Source: Spirochaetota bacterium
GTDB taxonomy: Bacteria; Spirochaetota; Spirochaetia; Treponematales; Treponemataceae
Reading direction: 5' to 3'
Assembly (NCBI GenBank): GCA_023443865.1
Contig: JAEZST010000022.1
Coordinates: 434,001-498,000, forward strand
Length of the DNA: 64,000 nt
Below the pieces are notes generated by a model. The model had not been told where the DNA came from and ran no database searches. It was given only the letters and a program-made list of their open reading frames with translations. Position 1 is the stretch's first letter. Every line of letters starts with the position of its first letter. Positions 42,439 to 51,855 of this stretch are shown in pieces. The position numbers and the translations under genes were made by a program.

Positions 42439-44313
42439 TTATCTTTCTTTATTTTCGGCGCCGGTCTTCGTCTTGAAGCCGCTCAATTTACCGTGAAGAT
42501 CCTGCATCTTCTCCCGGCTATTTCCGCTTAAATCGTGAATTTCCACTATCTTTTTGAAAATGTCCTCGGAACCGGCCTGAATTTCCGAGATTCCGCCCAA
42601 CGACTCGTTGAAGATATCGCTCATCGCGTTGATCTCGCCGGAAGCGGTTTCCCTGAGATCGTCTAGCTTGCGGGTTTTCAGCGATAGCTCATTGGTCGAA
42701 GAGGACAGGTTGCCCGAGTATTCGGCGAGCCTCGAGCTCTGCTGGTCGACCGTCTCGATATCTTCCACGATTCCGTTCAGCGCAGTAATTAGCTCCCCGA
42801 TCTCATACACCGTATTCTCGAAGGCCTTTGTCGCGTCGTGGCTTGAGTTCTTTGCCGACTCCACGTTCTGGATGATTTCGGTGAGGGTTTTGGTAATCTG
42901 CTGGGCGTTTTCGGTGGTCGAGTCCGCGAGTTTTTGAATTTCGTCCGCGACAACCGCGAAGCCCTTTCCCGCCTCGCCGGCGTGGGCGCTTTCAATGGCG
43001 GCGTTCATGGAGAGAATGCTCGTCTGTTCGGAAATGGAATTGATTATCTCAATGAACGAGTATACCTCGTCGAGCTGGGTCGTAATGCCCACCAATAGCG
43101 ATTCGGTGTTGCTGACGGTTTGCTCGCCCTCGGCGGCGACGTTCTTGAGCCCGGTTATCTGCCTCGCCTTTTCCCGTCCGCGGTCGCTGATGCGCGATAT
43201 GGAATCGGTCATGGCCGCTATGGAATTGGCGCTCTCGGATATCGAATCGTTCTGGTCGTTGATATCGGCGATTACCGTGACGATGAACGAGGTCATGGAC
43301 TGCAGCGCGCCTATGGCGTTATTTACCGCGGCCTGAAGCCGATCGAACTGCTGCCGGAGGGAGCCGATATTCGAGGTGATCTGCGTGCTGGCGGCGGTTA
43401 CCTCCGCGGCCGCGTCGTCGATCGATCCGCTCATGCCGGTTGCCTCGTTGGCCGTTCGCTTTACCTCGTTCATGAACGCGTTAAGGCTGTCCATGGTGTC
43501 GTTCAGGTGCCCGGAAAGCTCCCCGATTTCGTCCCGTATCCGGTCGTTGACCGAGACCGTCAGGTCGCGTGCCGCTATTTTGCCGGCGACCAGGCCGAGC
43601 TTCTTCATGCGGACCGTTACCCGGCCCGTGACTCCCGTTATCAGCAAGAATACCATGATATACATAACGAGGAAGACCGAAAGCAAGATGACGGCCATCC
43701 GGTTAATTTGCCGATTGACCGCTTTCCCGACCGATTCCCGCAGTCCCTCGAGCAGGGTTTCAAAGGGCGCCGAATAGGCGTTGGCTCGGCTCATTTCCGT
43801 GGTTATGCGGGAATAAAGCAGCGTGATTTCCCCCGAATCCGGGTTGTCGTACGCCATGTTAACGTACGTTTGCGAGAGGCCGGAGGCCTTCAGGTATGAT
43901 TTCGTCGTGGCGCCAATGTCCGCGGAAGCTATGTTGTTGATTTCCGCGGTAAGGTTGGAGAGGGTAGTGTTGATCAAGGCGAAAACCTTCATCGTTTTTC
44001 CCAATTCGTCCGAAACGGCGCTATCGAACATGGAGACGGCCTTTGCCGAGGATAAGTCCGTTATTTTTTTCGTAAAGCTCTCGCTCTTTTTTACCCACGA
44101 ATCGGGAGCCGTTTCGGTATTGAAGGAGATGGCGAAAAAATCGTTGATGGTTACGCGTAGCCGAAACCAGTCAGAAATGGTGCCGTTGAGCGCCACCTGA
44201 TACTCTTTAAGCTCGATCGCGTCGCGTACCGAAAAGAATCCGTATACGGTAACGCCGGCGCTCAGAACGATGAACAGTGCGATGGTCAGTGAAAATTTAG
44301 CTTTCAATCTCAT
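42439..44313 (-). CDS. Methyl-accepting chemotaxis protein
   Basis: 624 residues in the classical layout. First membrane helix at about 7-27 (FSLTIALFIVLSAGVTVYGFF), a periplasmic helical sensor domain of about 160 residues, a second helix at about 210-232 (RMAVILLSVFLVMYIMVFLLITG), HAMP, and a signalling domain with the tip EQTSILSMNAAIESAHAGEAGKGFAVVADEIQKLAD near 440-475. The ligand is unknown. Starts divergently from the methyltransferase gene. Confidence 0.95.
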   Translation of the reverse strand: MRLKAKFSLTIALFIVLSAGVTVYGFFSVRDAIELKEYQVALNGTISDWFRLRVTINDFFAISFNTETAPDSWVKKSESFTKKITDLSSAKAVSMFDSAVSDELGKTMKVFALINTTLSNLTAEINNIASADIGATTKSYLKASGLSQTYVNMAYDNPDSGEITLLYSRITTEMSRANAYSAPFETLLEGLRESVGKAVNRQINRMAVILLSVFLVMYIMVFLLITGVTGRVTVRMKKLGLVAGKIAARDLTVSVNDRIRDEIGELSGHLNDTMDSLNAFMNEVKRTANEATGMSGSIDDAAAEVTAASTQITSNIGSLRQQFDRLQAAVNNAIGALQSMTSFIVTVIADINDQNDSISESANSIAAMTDSISRISDRGREKARQITGLKNVAAEGEQTVSNTESLLVGITTQLDEVYSFIEIINSISEQTSILSMNAAIESAHAGEAGKGFAVVADEIQKLADSTTENAQQITKTLTEIIQNVESAKNSSHDATKAFENTVYEIGELITALNGIVEDIETVDQQSSRLAEYSGNLSSSTNELSLKTRKLDDLRETASGEINAMSDIFNESLGGISEIQAGSEDIFKKIVEIHDLSGNSREKMQDLHGKLSGFKTKTGAENKER

Positions 44314-44371
44314 AGTAACACTATAGGGGCGATTACTGGTTTATGCAATCGAGATCTGCTAAGATGCGGGA

Positions 44372-45430
44372 ATGCCTACGTATGCCTACATTGCGACCTG
44401 CCCCGCGGGCTTCGAGGGAGAAGCGGCCCGACTCCTTAACCGCGAATGGAAAGGCGCCCTCGTGACCCGCCGATCCGGCGGCGCTATCTGGTTTTCCCTT
44501 CCGTTTCCCCTCGATCCCCCTTCCGTTCCCGATTATCTTTCCAACGTTTTCTTCATACTCAGGGAATGGAATACCTCCGCAAATCCCTTTTCCGAGCTCG
44601 TGAAGCAGGGATGCAGAAAATCGGGCCTCGCTTCCCTGCCTGCCGGGTATGCCCCGCGGAGTTTCAGGGTCCGTTTTTCCCGGGAGAATCGATTCGAATC
44701 GGTGGATAAAACGGTGGCTTCTTCCGCCGAGTCCGCTATTCGGGCCGCTACGGGCGCGGTCCCTGACCGGCTGGGCTCCGGCGGCGAGTACTGGTTCATT
44801 ATTCGAAGCGAATCGTGGTCCGCTTTCGCGCTTCGCCTCGAACGCGGTACGAGGGATACCCCGTCGCCCGCCCGGGGAGAGCTTTCTCCCGCCCTCGCGT
44901 CGTTGGTGGTTTTGCGCGCCGCGCGGGACCTGGGGGCGAAGGACGGAACGCCTTTCGTCATTCTCGATCCCTGTGCCGGTCACGGGGCCTTGCCCGAGCG
45001 GGCGTCGCTCTTTTTTCCCGAGGCCACGGTCATTGCGTTGGATATCGACGATTCCGCCGTAAAAGCCATGAAAGCGCGCTTCTCCGGGAACCCTCGGGTT
45101 TCGGTTTCAGCGGGCGATCTACGGGCTTTGGAGGGAATCGACGCCCATTCGGTGGATCTCGTCGTCGCGGACCCTCCCTGGGGCATGTGGGAGGAAGGCG
45201 GCTTCCGCGAGGGGGCGGGTATACCCGAGCTGTACGCGGCGTTTCTGGGAGCCGCGGCCCGGGTATTGAAACCCGGCGGCCGCCTGGGCGTTCTCACCGG
45301 CGCAAAGCGGGACTTTGAGGCCGCCGTGGAAGGCGACCCCGTTTTTTCCGCCGCCCGGTCAGCGGACGGTTTCCGTACCGATATCCTCGTGAACGGCAAA
45401 AAGGCCGCCCTCTACCTTCTGGATGCATGA
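44372..45430 (+). CDS. THUMP/UPF0020-type RNA guanine-N2 methyltransferase-like protein
   Basis: 352 residues. The C-terminal SAM-binding domain has motif I ILDPCAGHGALPERA near 195 and motif IV VVADPPWGMW near 265, the DPPWG form used by N2-guanosine RNA methyltransferases (RlmL, Trm14). The N-terminal part probably holds a THUMP-like fold but its sequence is divergent. The target RNA is not known. A TAAGAT box ends six bases before ATG 44372 and there is no ribosome site. Confidence 0.8.
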   Translation: MPTYAYIATCPAGFEGEAARLLNREWKGALVTRRSGGAIWFSLPFPLDPPSVPDYLSNVFFILREWNTSANPFSELVKQGCRKSGLASLPAGYAPRSFRVRFSRENRFESVDKTVASSAESAIRAATGAVPDRLGSGGEYWFIIRSESWSAFALRLERGTRDTPSPARGELSPALASLVVLRAARDLGAKDGTPFVILDPCAGHGALPERASLFFPEATVIALDIDDSAVKAMKARFSGNPRVSVSAGDLRALEGIDAHSVDLVVADPPWGMWEEGGFREGAGIPELYAAFLGAAARVLKPGGRLGVLTGAKRDFEAAVEGDPVFSAARSADGFRTDILVNGKKAALYLLDA

Positions 45431-45456
45431 TATACTCTACCCACAAGGGGGAGTTC

Positions 45457-46794
45457 ATGACGGAAAAAACGGGGTTCGCGCCCTATTTGCCGCTTACGTT
45501 TCTGATAGGGTTCGGTTTTTTTACCGTGGGGATGATGGATCCCCTCTACGACAGCTACGTTCAGATTTTTCTCGCGAGGTTCATTCCCTATAAGTCGATA
45601 ATCGGCGTCATTATGTCCCTGGACAACGTGCTTGCCCTTTTCCTCATACCGGTGGTCTCCGTGTGGTCCGACCGAACGGAAACGCGGTTCGGCCGGCGCA
45701 TGCCCTGGATCGTGACGCTTTTGCCCCTCTCCGCCGTTTGTTTCGCCTTTATTCCCTACGCGGCCGAACGGTCGCTCTTTCTCCTCATTAGCGTCCTCGT
45801 GGCCTTGAACCTCCTCAAGCAGTCGGCCCGCGGTCCCGTGGTAGCCCTGATGCCCGATACCATACCGGGAGAATTCCGCAGCCAGGCTAACGGCGTGATC
45901 AATACCATGGGGAATATCGCGGCCATCGTCGGAACCCTTTTTCTCGCCCGCCTGATGGACATAGATACGGTCCTTCCGCTCATCGGGGCCACGAAAAACC
46001 GGCTTGCGTTTCCCGCCGCGAGCGTATTCGTCCTGTTCGCGGTCGTATTCCTCGCGGTCTTCGTCCGGGAGAAAAAGCATTCGGACTCCCTCGCCGCTTC
46101 CCGGTCCCCCGACGAGGGGCACAGTTCCCCGGAAGGGCGCATTCCCTTCTTCAAAAGCTTTTCCATGGTATTTACCGCGCGGGACCGCAGCGCGCTTCTC
46201 GTGCTCGTGAGCCTCTTTCTCTGGTTCGTCGGCTATCAGGGCGTGCTGCCCTATTTAACGGAATACAGCATCAGCACCTTTTCCCTCTCCAGCGGGGCGG
46301 GACCGCTTGCCATGGGCATGGTCGGCGTCGCCTCGGCCCTTTCGGCCATACCCATGGGATATGCAGCCAGCCGATGGGGCCGGCGCAGGATGATTCGCAT
46401 CGCGCTCCTTTCCATCGCCGCGCTCACGGTTGTAGCCTACTTCCTTATCCCCGTGGGAACGGCTTGTGGCTTTGCGCAAACTTCGCTCGCGGTTCCGTTT
46501 TGGGCGGTCATGTTTCTCTTCGGCGTTTTTTGGATATCCGTCGTCGCCAATTCTTTCCCCATGCTGTGGCAGATGGCCCACCACTCCAATATCGGGGTTT
46601 ACACCGGCCTCTACTACACCTTTTCCCAGCTCGCGGCAATCGCCGCTCCCGCCCTATCCGGCGCGGTCATAGACGCCGCGGGATTCCCGGCCATGTTCCT
46701 TTTTTGCGCGTTCTTTTTCGTTCTGGCCTTCATTACCATGGGCTTCGTGAAGGGCGGGGAAAAAGACGACGCCCCGATCGCTTTCGAGAGTTGA
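45457..46794 (+). CDS. MFS transporter, SLC45/GPH-like sugar carrier
   Basis: 445 residues, twelve likely membrane segments. SDRTETRFGRRMPWI near 80 is the MFS loop motif as found in sucrose/SLC45 and GPH carriers, and PVVALMPDTIPGEFRSQANG near 138 is typical of the same group. Sugar substrate inferred from family only. GGGGGAG three bases before ATG 45457 fixes the start; an ATG at 45427 overlaps the previous stop. Confidence 0.85.
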   Translation: MTEKTGFAPYLPLTFLIGFGFFTVGMMDPLYDSYVQIFLARFIPYKSIIGVIMSLDNVLALFLIPVVSVWSDRTETRFGRRMPWIVTLLPLSAVCFAFIPYAAERSLFLLISVLVALNLLKQSARGPVVALMPDTIPGEFRSQANGVINTMGNIAAIVGTLFLARLMDIDTVLPLIGATKNRLAFPAASVFVLFAVVFLAVFVREKKHSDSLAASRSPDEGHSSPEGRIPFFKSFSMVFTARDRSALLVLVSLFLWFVGYQGVLPYLTEYSISTFSLSSGAGPLAMGMVGVASALSAIPMGYAASRWGRRRMIRIALLSIAALTVVAYFLIPVGTACGFAQTSLAVPFWAVMFLFGVFWISVVANSFPMLWQMAHHSNIGVYTGLYYTFSQLAAIAAPALSGAVIDAAGFPAMFLFCAFFFVLAFITMGFVKGGEKDDAPIAFES

Positions 46795-46819
46795 CCCTCG
46801 GCCCTCCTTTCTCTAGGAT
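46791..46819 (+). promoter_or_regulatory. Promoter of the MATE gene, leaderless arrangement
   Basis: TTGACC (46791-46796), 17-bp spacer, TAGGAT (46814-46819), six bases before ATG 46826. The -35 includes the stop codon of the preceding gene. AGGA inside the -10 could also act as a ribosome site in a read-through transcript. Confidence 0.5.
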
Positions 46820-46825
46820 GGGCGA

Positions 46826-48166
46826 ATGAGGGATTTGACAAAGGGGAACGAGGCACGGCAAATATTGCTTTTTTCCCTTCCGATGCTGCTAGGGAACGTG
46901 TTTCAGCAGCTGTACAATATGGTCGACAGCGTTGTGGTCGGCAACTACGTGGGGAAACGGGTGCTCGCCGCGGTGGGGCAGTCCTTTCCGGTCTTATTCG
47001 TATCCCTCGCCCTCGTCATCGGGTTCGGCATGGCGAGCAACGTTTTGATCGCGCAAAATCGGGGCGCCCGGAATAACGATAGGATCCGGTTAATCATAGA
47101 TACCACCGTAATCGTCATGACGGCGTTCGCCGGCGTCGTGACCCTGCTCGGCGTTCTTTTGGCGCCGTTCATCCTCTCGCTGATCGGTACCCCGGCCGAC
47201 GTATTACCCGACGCCACGCTTTATCTGAGGATTATCTTCGCGGGGTCCCTGCCTCTTTTCGGCTATAACGGCGTCAGCGCCATTCAACGGGGCTTGGGCG
47301 ATTCGAAAACGCCCCTCTATGCCCTGATGGTGTCGACCCTGGTCAACATCGTCCTCGACGTCGTCTTCGTGGTTATCTTTCACTGGGGCGTCGCGGGCGT
47401 GGGCGTGGCGACCGTTATCGCCCAAACCGTTTCGCTTGTCTGGACCCTGCGGTACCTCGGAAAACAAAGCCCGGAATTGCGCATAAAAATCCGGGGCATC
47501 AGGGCGGACCGCGAGATTTTACGGGAAATTGTGAGGATCGGTTTACCTTCCGGGATACAGCAAGCCTTGGTCGGCGCCGGCATGATGGCGCTCACGAGCG
47601 TGGTCAATCGCTTTGGCTCAAACGCCTCGGCCGCCTACGCCGCGGCGGGAAAGCTCGATAGTTTCGCCGTTATGCCGGCCATTAACATAAGCATGGCCAT
47701 TTCCACGTTCACCGGGCAAAATCTCGGCGCGGGCAGGCGCGACCGGGTTTCCCGCGGCCTGTTGTCCGGCTTGGCCATGGCGCTCGCGATCACCGTCACT
47801 ATTTCGCTTATTCTCTACTTTTTCGGCGATGTGTGCGTGGGCCTATTCACCCGGGACGCCGAGGTGGTTCGGATCGGTTTCGAGTACCTGCGCATCGTCT
47901 CCCTGGCCTATTTTATCCAAACCGCCATGTTTTCGGTGCTCGGGGTAATCCGCGGGGCGGGGGAGGCCCTCGTGCCCATGGCGAATACCTTGCTTGCCAT
48001 GTGGGTAGTCCGCATCCCCTTGGCCTTCTTCCTCGCGCCCCGCATGGGAACCGCGGGAATCTGGTGGTCCATCGACGCCGGCTTTCTCGTGGGCGCTACC
48101 GCCTCGATCCTGTATTATCTTTTTGGGCCCTGGGGCCGCAGGGATTTGACCGGAAAACGCGCCTAA
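46826..48166 (+). CDS. MATE family multidrug/Na+ antiporter
   Basis: 446 residues, twelve hydrophobic segments. LPMLLGNVFQQLYNMVDSVVVGNYVG at the N-terminus, and the matching second half with MPAINISMAISTFTGQNLGAG, are typical of the MATE DinF/NorM type. It exports organic cations or drugs in exchange for Na+ or H+. Follows the MFS gene by 31 bases. Confidence 0.95.
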   Translation: MRDLTKGNEARQILLFSLPMLLGNVFQQLYNMVDSVVVGNYVGKRVLAAVGQSFPVLFVSLALVIGFGMASNVLIAQNRGARNNDRIRLIIDTTVIVMTAFAGVVTLLGVLLAPFILSLIGTPADVLPDATLYLRIIFAGSLPLFGYNGVSAIQRGLGDSKTPLYALMVSTLVNIVLDVVFVVIFHWGVAGVGVATVIAQTVSLVWTLRYLGKQSPELRIKIRGIRADREILREIVRIGLPSGIQQALVGAGMMALTSVVNRFGSNASAAYAAAGKLDSFAVMPAINISMAISTFTGQNLGAGRRDRVSRGLLSGLAMALAITVTISLILYFFGDVCVGLFTRDAEVVRIGFEYLRIVSLAYFIQTAMFSVLGVIRGAGEALVPMANTLLAMWVVRIPLAFFLAPRMGTAGIWWSIDAGFLVGATASILYYLFGPWGRRDLTGKRA

Positions 48167-48188
48167 TGGTCCTTAAAGAAGGGCGGCC

Positions 48189-48728
48189 CTACTGAAGGGT
48201 GGCCAGCATTTCCGTGTAATAGCGGGTCTCTATGGCCGACTTTTCTATTCCGCAGCGTTCCAGGGCCGAGAAAAGTTCCCGCCTAATGCGGGCGATTTCT
48301 TCCTCTCCGGGATCGTCCGCGAGGGCTTCCAATTCGACGAACCAGCCGAGCGATTCCACCAGGGAAAGCTCTATGCCGATTTCGGTGCCCCCATTGCCTT
48401 CGCGGATAACCCATCTCTTGGTATTTTTTTCCTTATGGCTCGCCTTGGCGAAGCCCGCGTCGCCGATGAACGTCTCGAAGGCCGAACGGTCGCTGATGGT
48501 GAATTCCCTTTCGTCGTTCACCTCGGTATCGCCCCGGAGTTCCTTGCGTTTATAGGTGACCGTGACCGTTTCTCCCTCCTCCCGCACGCGGACCTTTATG
48601 GCGGGGTTTCCCCCCGCCCAATACGTGTCGCGCTTACGGGTTTCCCCGGCGAAGGAGGCGAAAGAAGCGATATTCCTCTCGGCGGCGTCGGGGTCGCCGA
48701 CGCGCGCCTTGATTTCTATTTCGGTCAT
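48189..48728 (-). CDS. CYTH domain protein (CyaB/ThTPase-like)
   Basis: 179 residues. MTEIEIKARV at the start is the EIEIK signature; KVRVREEGETVTVTYK near 45 and VELSLVESLGWFVELEA-type metal-binding Glu residues near 130 complete the tunnel fold. The family includes class IV adenylyl cyclases and triphosphatases acting on polyphosphate substrates; the role here is open. Follows gpmI by 15 bases on the same strand. Confidence 0.88.
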   Translation of the reverse strand: MTEIEIKARVGDPDAAERNIASFASFAGETRKRDTYWAGGNPAIKVRVREEGETVTVTYKRKELRGDTEVNDEREFTISDRSAFETFIGDAGFAKASHKEKNTKRWVIREGNGGTEIGIELSLVESLGWFVELEALADDPGEEEIARIRRELFSALERCGIEKSAIETRYYTEMLATLQ

Positions 48729-48743
48729 GGGGCCGCGCGCGAA

Positions 48744-50402
48744 TCAGTTCCAGTTCAGTACGGAGCGGTCGTAATCCGCGGGCGGCGTAAACCCGAGCAG
48801 CTCTATGCAGGTCGCGGCCACGCTTGAAATGCCCAGCCCCTCGGCGAGGTCTTTCCGGTATTCGCCCTGGCAGGCCGGATCGTACACGACGCACGGGACC
48901 GGGTTCAGCGAGTGGCTGGTTTTCGCCTTGGGGGACCCGTCTGCCTTGCGGGAAACGGCCCCCGTCTTTTTCTCGTGCTCGAACATATCGTCCGCGTTGC
49001 CGTGGTCGGCGGTCAGCACCATTACGCCGCCGGCGGCGTCGACCGCCTTTTTCATGCGGGCGAGCTGGAGATCCATGCCTTCCATGGAGCAAAGGACGGC
49101 TTGGTACACGCCGGTATGGCCGACCATGTCGCCGTTGGGGAAGTTCAGCCGGATAAAGTCGTACTTGCCGGAGCCGATGGCCTCGATCACGTAATCCGCG
49201 ATCTCGGCGCACTTCATCCAGGGGCGCTGCTCGAAGGGGAGTACGTCGCTCTTGATCTCAACGTAGGTCTCGAGCTTCTCGTCGAATTTACCGAGCTTGT
49301 TGCCGTTGAAGAAGTAGGTAACGTGCCCGTATTTTTGGGTCTCGCTGATCGCCAGGGTCCGCGTTCCGGAAAGGGCGAGGAATTCGCCCATGGTGCGGTC
49401 GATGGCGGGGGGAGTAACCAGGTATTGGGAGGGAATGTGCAGGTCGCCGTCGTATTCCATCATGCCCGCGTATTCCACCGCCGGGACCCGAACGCGGTCG
49501 AACTTGTCGAATTCCGCCCCGGTCTCGAAGGCGGCGGTCATTTCGAGGGCTCGGTCGCCGCGGAAATTGAAATAGATGACCGAGTCCCCGTCCTCGATGG
49601 TGCCCACGGGCTTTCCGTTCTCGGCGATCACGAACTCCTTGAGGTCCTGGTCGATAATGCCGGGAATTTCCTTGCGCCACGTTTCGACGGCCTCGTGGGC
49701 CGAGGCGAACTGGCGGCCCTTGCCCAGCACGTGGACGTTCCAGCCCCGCTCGACCATGGACCAGTCGGCGCCGTAGCGGTCCATGGTTATGAACATGCGT
49801 CCGCCGCCCGAGGCGATGCGGTAGTCCGCTCCCTTCGCGTTCAGGCCCTTGAGATAGTCCTCGAAGGGATCTATGTAGTCGAGGGCGCTCGTCTCTCCCA
49901 CGTCCCGCCCGTCGAGCAGCGCATGGACGCGCGCGGTCTTGATTCCGGCTTCCTGGGCCTTGCCGAGCATGGCCTTCAGGTGATCGATATGGGAATGGAC
50001 GTTCCCGTCGGAGAAAAGGCCGATGAAGTGCAGTTTCGAGTTATTCTTGCGGACGTTCTCCACCAGTTTCTGCCAGGTATGGCCCTCGAACATCGCGTTG
50101 GACTCGATGGAGCCGGATACGAGCTTGGCGCCCTGGGCGAACACGCGCCCGCAGCCGATCGCGTTGTGCCCCACCTCGCTGTTGCCCATATCGTCGTCCG
50201 AGGGGAGCCCGACGGCGGTTCCGTGCGCCTTGAGCTTGGTGGTGGGCCAGTTTTTTTGGAAGGCGGCCAGCGCTTCCATGTGGGCGTCCGCTACGGCGTC
50301 GCCTTCCGTATATTTGCCGTACCCCACGCCGTCCATGATCACGAGGACGACCGGGCCCTTGCGGCCCTTCCACTTGGGGTTTTTATTGAGCGCTTGTACC
50401 AT
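48744..50402 (-). CDS. gpmI: 2,3-bisphosphoglycerate-independent phosphoglycerate mutase
   Basis: 552 residues. Interconverts 3- and 2-phosphoglycerate in glycolysis using two Mn ions. VLVIMDGVGYG near 18 (metal Asp), MGNSEVGHNAIGCGRV near 72 (catalytic Ser in NSEVGH) and TADHGNAD near 465 are diagnostic. Slightly longer than the usual 510 residues. It is read with the CYTH gene downstream. Confidence 0.97.
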   Translation of the reverse strand: MVQALNKNPKWKGRKGPVVLVIMDGVGYGKYTEGDAVADAHMEALAAFQKNWPTTKLKAHGTAVGLPSDDDMGNSEVGHNAIGCGRVFAQGAKLVSGSIESNAMFEGHTWQKLVENVRKNNSKLHFIGLFSDGNVHSHIDHLKAMLGKAQEAGIKTARVHALLDGRDVGETSALDYIDPFEDYLKGLNAKGADYRIASGGGRMFITMDRYGADWSMVERGWNVHVLGKGRQFASAHEAVETWRKEIPGIIDQDLKEFVIAENGKPVGTIEDGDSVIYFNFRGDRALEMTAAFETGAEFDKFDRVRVPAVEYAGMMEYDGDLHIPSQYLVTPPAIDRTMGEFLALSGTRTLAISETQKYGHVTYFFNGNKLGKFDEKLETYVEIKSDVLPFEQRPWMKCAEIADYVIEAIGSGKYDFIRLNFPNGDMVGHTGVYQAVLCSMEGMDLQLARMKKAVDAAGGVMVLTADHGNADDMFEHEKKTGAVSRKADGSPKAKTSHSLNPVPCVVYDPACQGEYRKDLAEGLGISSVAATCIELLGFTPPADYDRSVLNWN

Positions 50403-50532
50403 ACCGTATCTCCTTTGTTCGGCGGCAATGCCGCCGCATCGTGCGTAGTTAGTAACCCAACTGTAACTTTTTTTGCCGGTTTGGGCAAGGAAAGAAAGGA
50501 AGGGGCCCGCGGAGACCGCGCGCCCCCGGCCC

Positions 50533-51750
50533 TTAGGCCTCTTTCACCGTCCGCGCGAGCATCTTTCCCCGTTCCTTGAGCAGGGCAAGGTCTCCCTCGC
50601 TGGGAATCCCCTGCCACTCCACCGACTCCAGGCTTGACCACTTGAGGGCGGCGATGGATTCCTCGTATTCCTTTTTCGCTCCCCCGACCCATCCCCAACT
50701 GCCGATCCGCAGGACCGATTTGCCGGTCACGTGCTTGCGCTCGAAGAGGTCCAGCACGTGGGCCATGGGCGGGAACATTTTATACTCATACGTGGGCATC
50801 GCGATCACCAGGCCGGCCGCGCGGTACGCGTCGGCAAGCACGAAGGAGGAGTCGGTGTCGGGAACCCGGTGGGACACGCAGCGCATACCCTCCGACTCGA
50901 TCCCCTCTATTACCGCGTCCACGCCGCGTTTGGTGTATCCGTACATCGATCCCCAAATTACGCAAACTTCCTTTTCGCACGTTCCGCCGGTATTGTAGCC
51001 CGCGAAGCGCGCGTATCGGTCGCAGATTTCCTTAACGTTTTTCCGCCAGACAATGCCGTGGCTGGGCGCGATTACCGCGGGATCGAGGCCCCCGAGCTTT
51101 TCCAGGGCCTTTTTGACGAAGGGACTGAAACTCGCCACGATATTCGCGTAATACCTGAGCGATTCCCGGTAAAAATGCTCGTGTTCCTCGTTCGTGAATT
51201 CGTCGTCGAATACCCGGTCTCCCAAGGCGCCGTAAGAACCGAACCCGTCGCAGCTGAATAGGACTTTATCAGAGCGGTCCAAGGTCATCATGGTTTCGGG
51301 CCAGTGAATGTTCGGCGTTTCCACGAAATCCAACACCTTTCCGTTTCCCAGGTCCAGGGAATCGCCGGACTTTACTTCCCGCAGGTTATCGGTGATCTTG
51401 AAGAAATTTCGCACCATCGCGATGCCCTTTGGGGTCGACAGGATCTGTACCCCAGGGTTTCTCTTTCGGATTTCGTTCAGGAACGCGGTATGATCGGGCT
51501 CGAGATGATTGAGCACCAAATAGTCGATTTTTTCGAACGACAGGCCTATGGATGCCAACTGCTCGTCGAATTGCCGAACCGAGCCGGACCAGTCTTTTAT
51601 AAGGTCGATCAGGGCCGTCTTTTCGCCGCGAACCGCGTACGAATTGAGAGTGACCCCGTGGGGGATGGGCCATATGCCCTCGAACCGATCGTCAGTATGG
51701 ATATCCGCGTGAATAACGAATACGGAATCGCTAATCTTGTGTGCCTTCAT
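50533..51750 (-). CDS. Flavodiiron protein (oxygen or NO reductase)
   Basis: 405 residues. Reduces O2 to water or NO to N2O with electrons from rubredoxin or a flavoprotein. The metallo-beta-lactamase part has the diiron ligands in NHLEPDH near 85 and further His/Asp in PNIHWPETM, SCDGFG and PSHGIVW. The flavodoxin domain starts near 255 (VIWGSMYGYT, the FMN phosphate loop). GGAGG eight bases before ATG 51750 fixes the start over the longer frame to 51894. It fits protection of an anaerobe against oxygen. Confidence 0.95.
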   Translation of the reverse strand: MKAHKISDSVFVIHADIHTDDRFEGIWPIPHGVTLNSYAVRGEKTALIDLIKDWSGSVRQFDEQLASIGLSFEKIDYLVLNHLEPDHTAFLNEIRKRNPGVQILSTPKGIAMVRNFFKITDNLREVKSGDSLDLGNGKVLDFVETPNIHWPETMMTLDRSDKVLFSCDGFGSYGALGDRVFDDEFTNEEHEHFYRESLRYYANIVASFSPFVKKALEKLGGLDPAVIAPSHGIVWRKNVKEICDRYARFAGYNTGGTCEKEVCVIWGSMYGYTKRGVDAVIEGIESEGMRCVSHRVPDTDSSFVLADAYRAAGLVIAMPTYEYKMFPPMAHVLDLFERKHVTGKSVLRIGSWGWVGGAKKEYEESIAALKWSSLESVEWQGIPSEGDLALLKERGKMLARTVKEA

Positions 51751-51776
51751 ATGCGCCACCTCCGTTGATAAAATAC

Positions 51777-51806
51777 AGTATATCCCGGCAAGGCGTCGAG
51801 CTTCAA
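51777..51806 (-). promoter_or_regulatory. Promoter of the flavodiiron gene
   Basis: Minus strand TTGAAG (51806-51801), 18-bp spacer, TATACT (51782-51777), then the ribosome site and ATG 51750. Confidence 0.6.
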
Positions 51807-51855
51807 TCGGAGCCGCTGGCGGACGGTGCGCAAATCCGGTAGAATGGTGCGCGAT

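Noticed and set aside
48912..50579. 555-codon plus-strand ORF across gpmI.
   Set aside because: Entirely antisense to gpmI, with Val/Gly/His-rich low-quality sequence and no domain.
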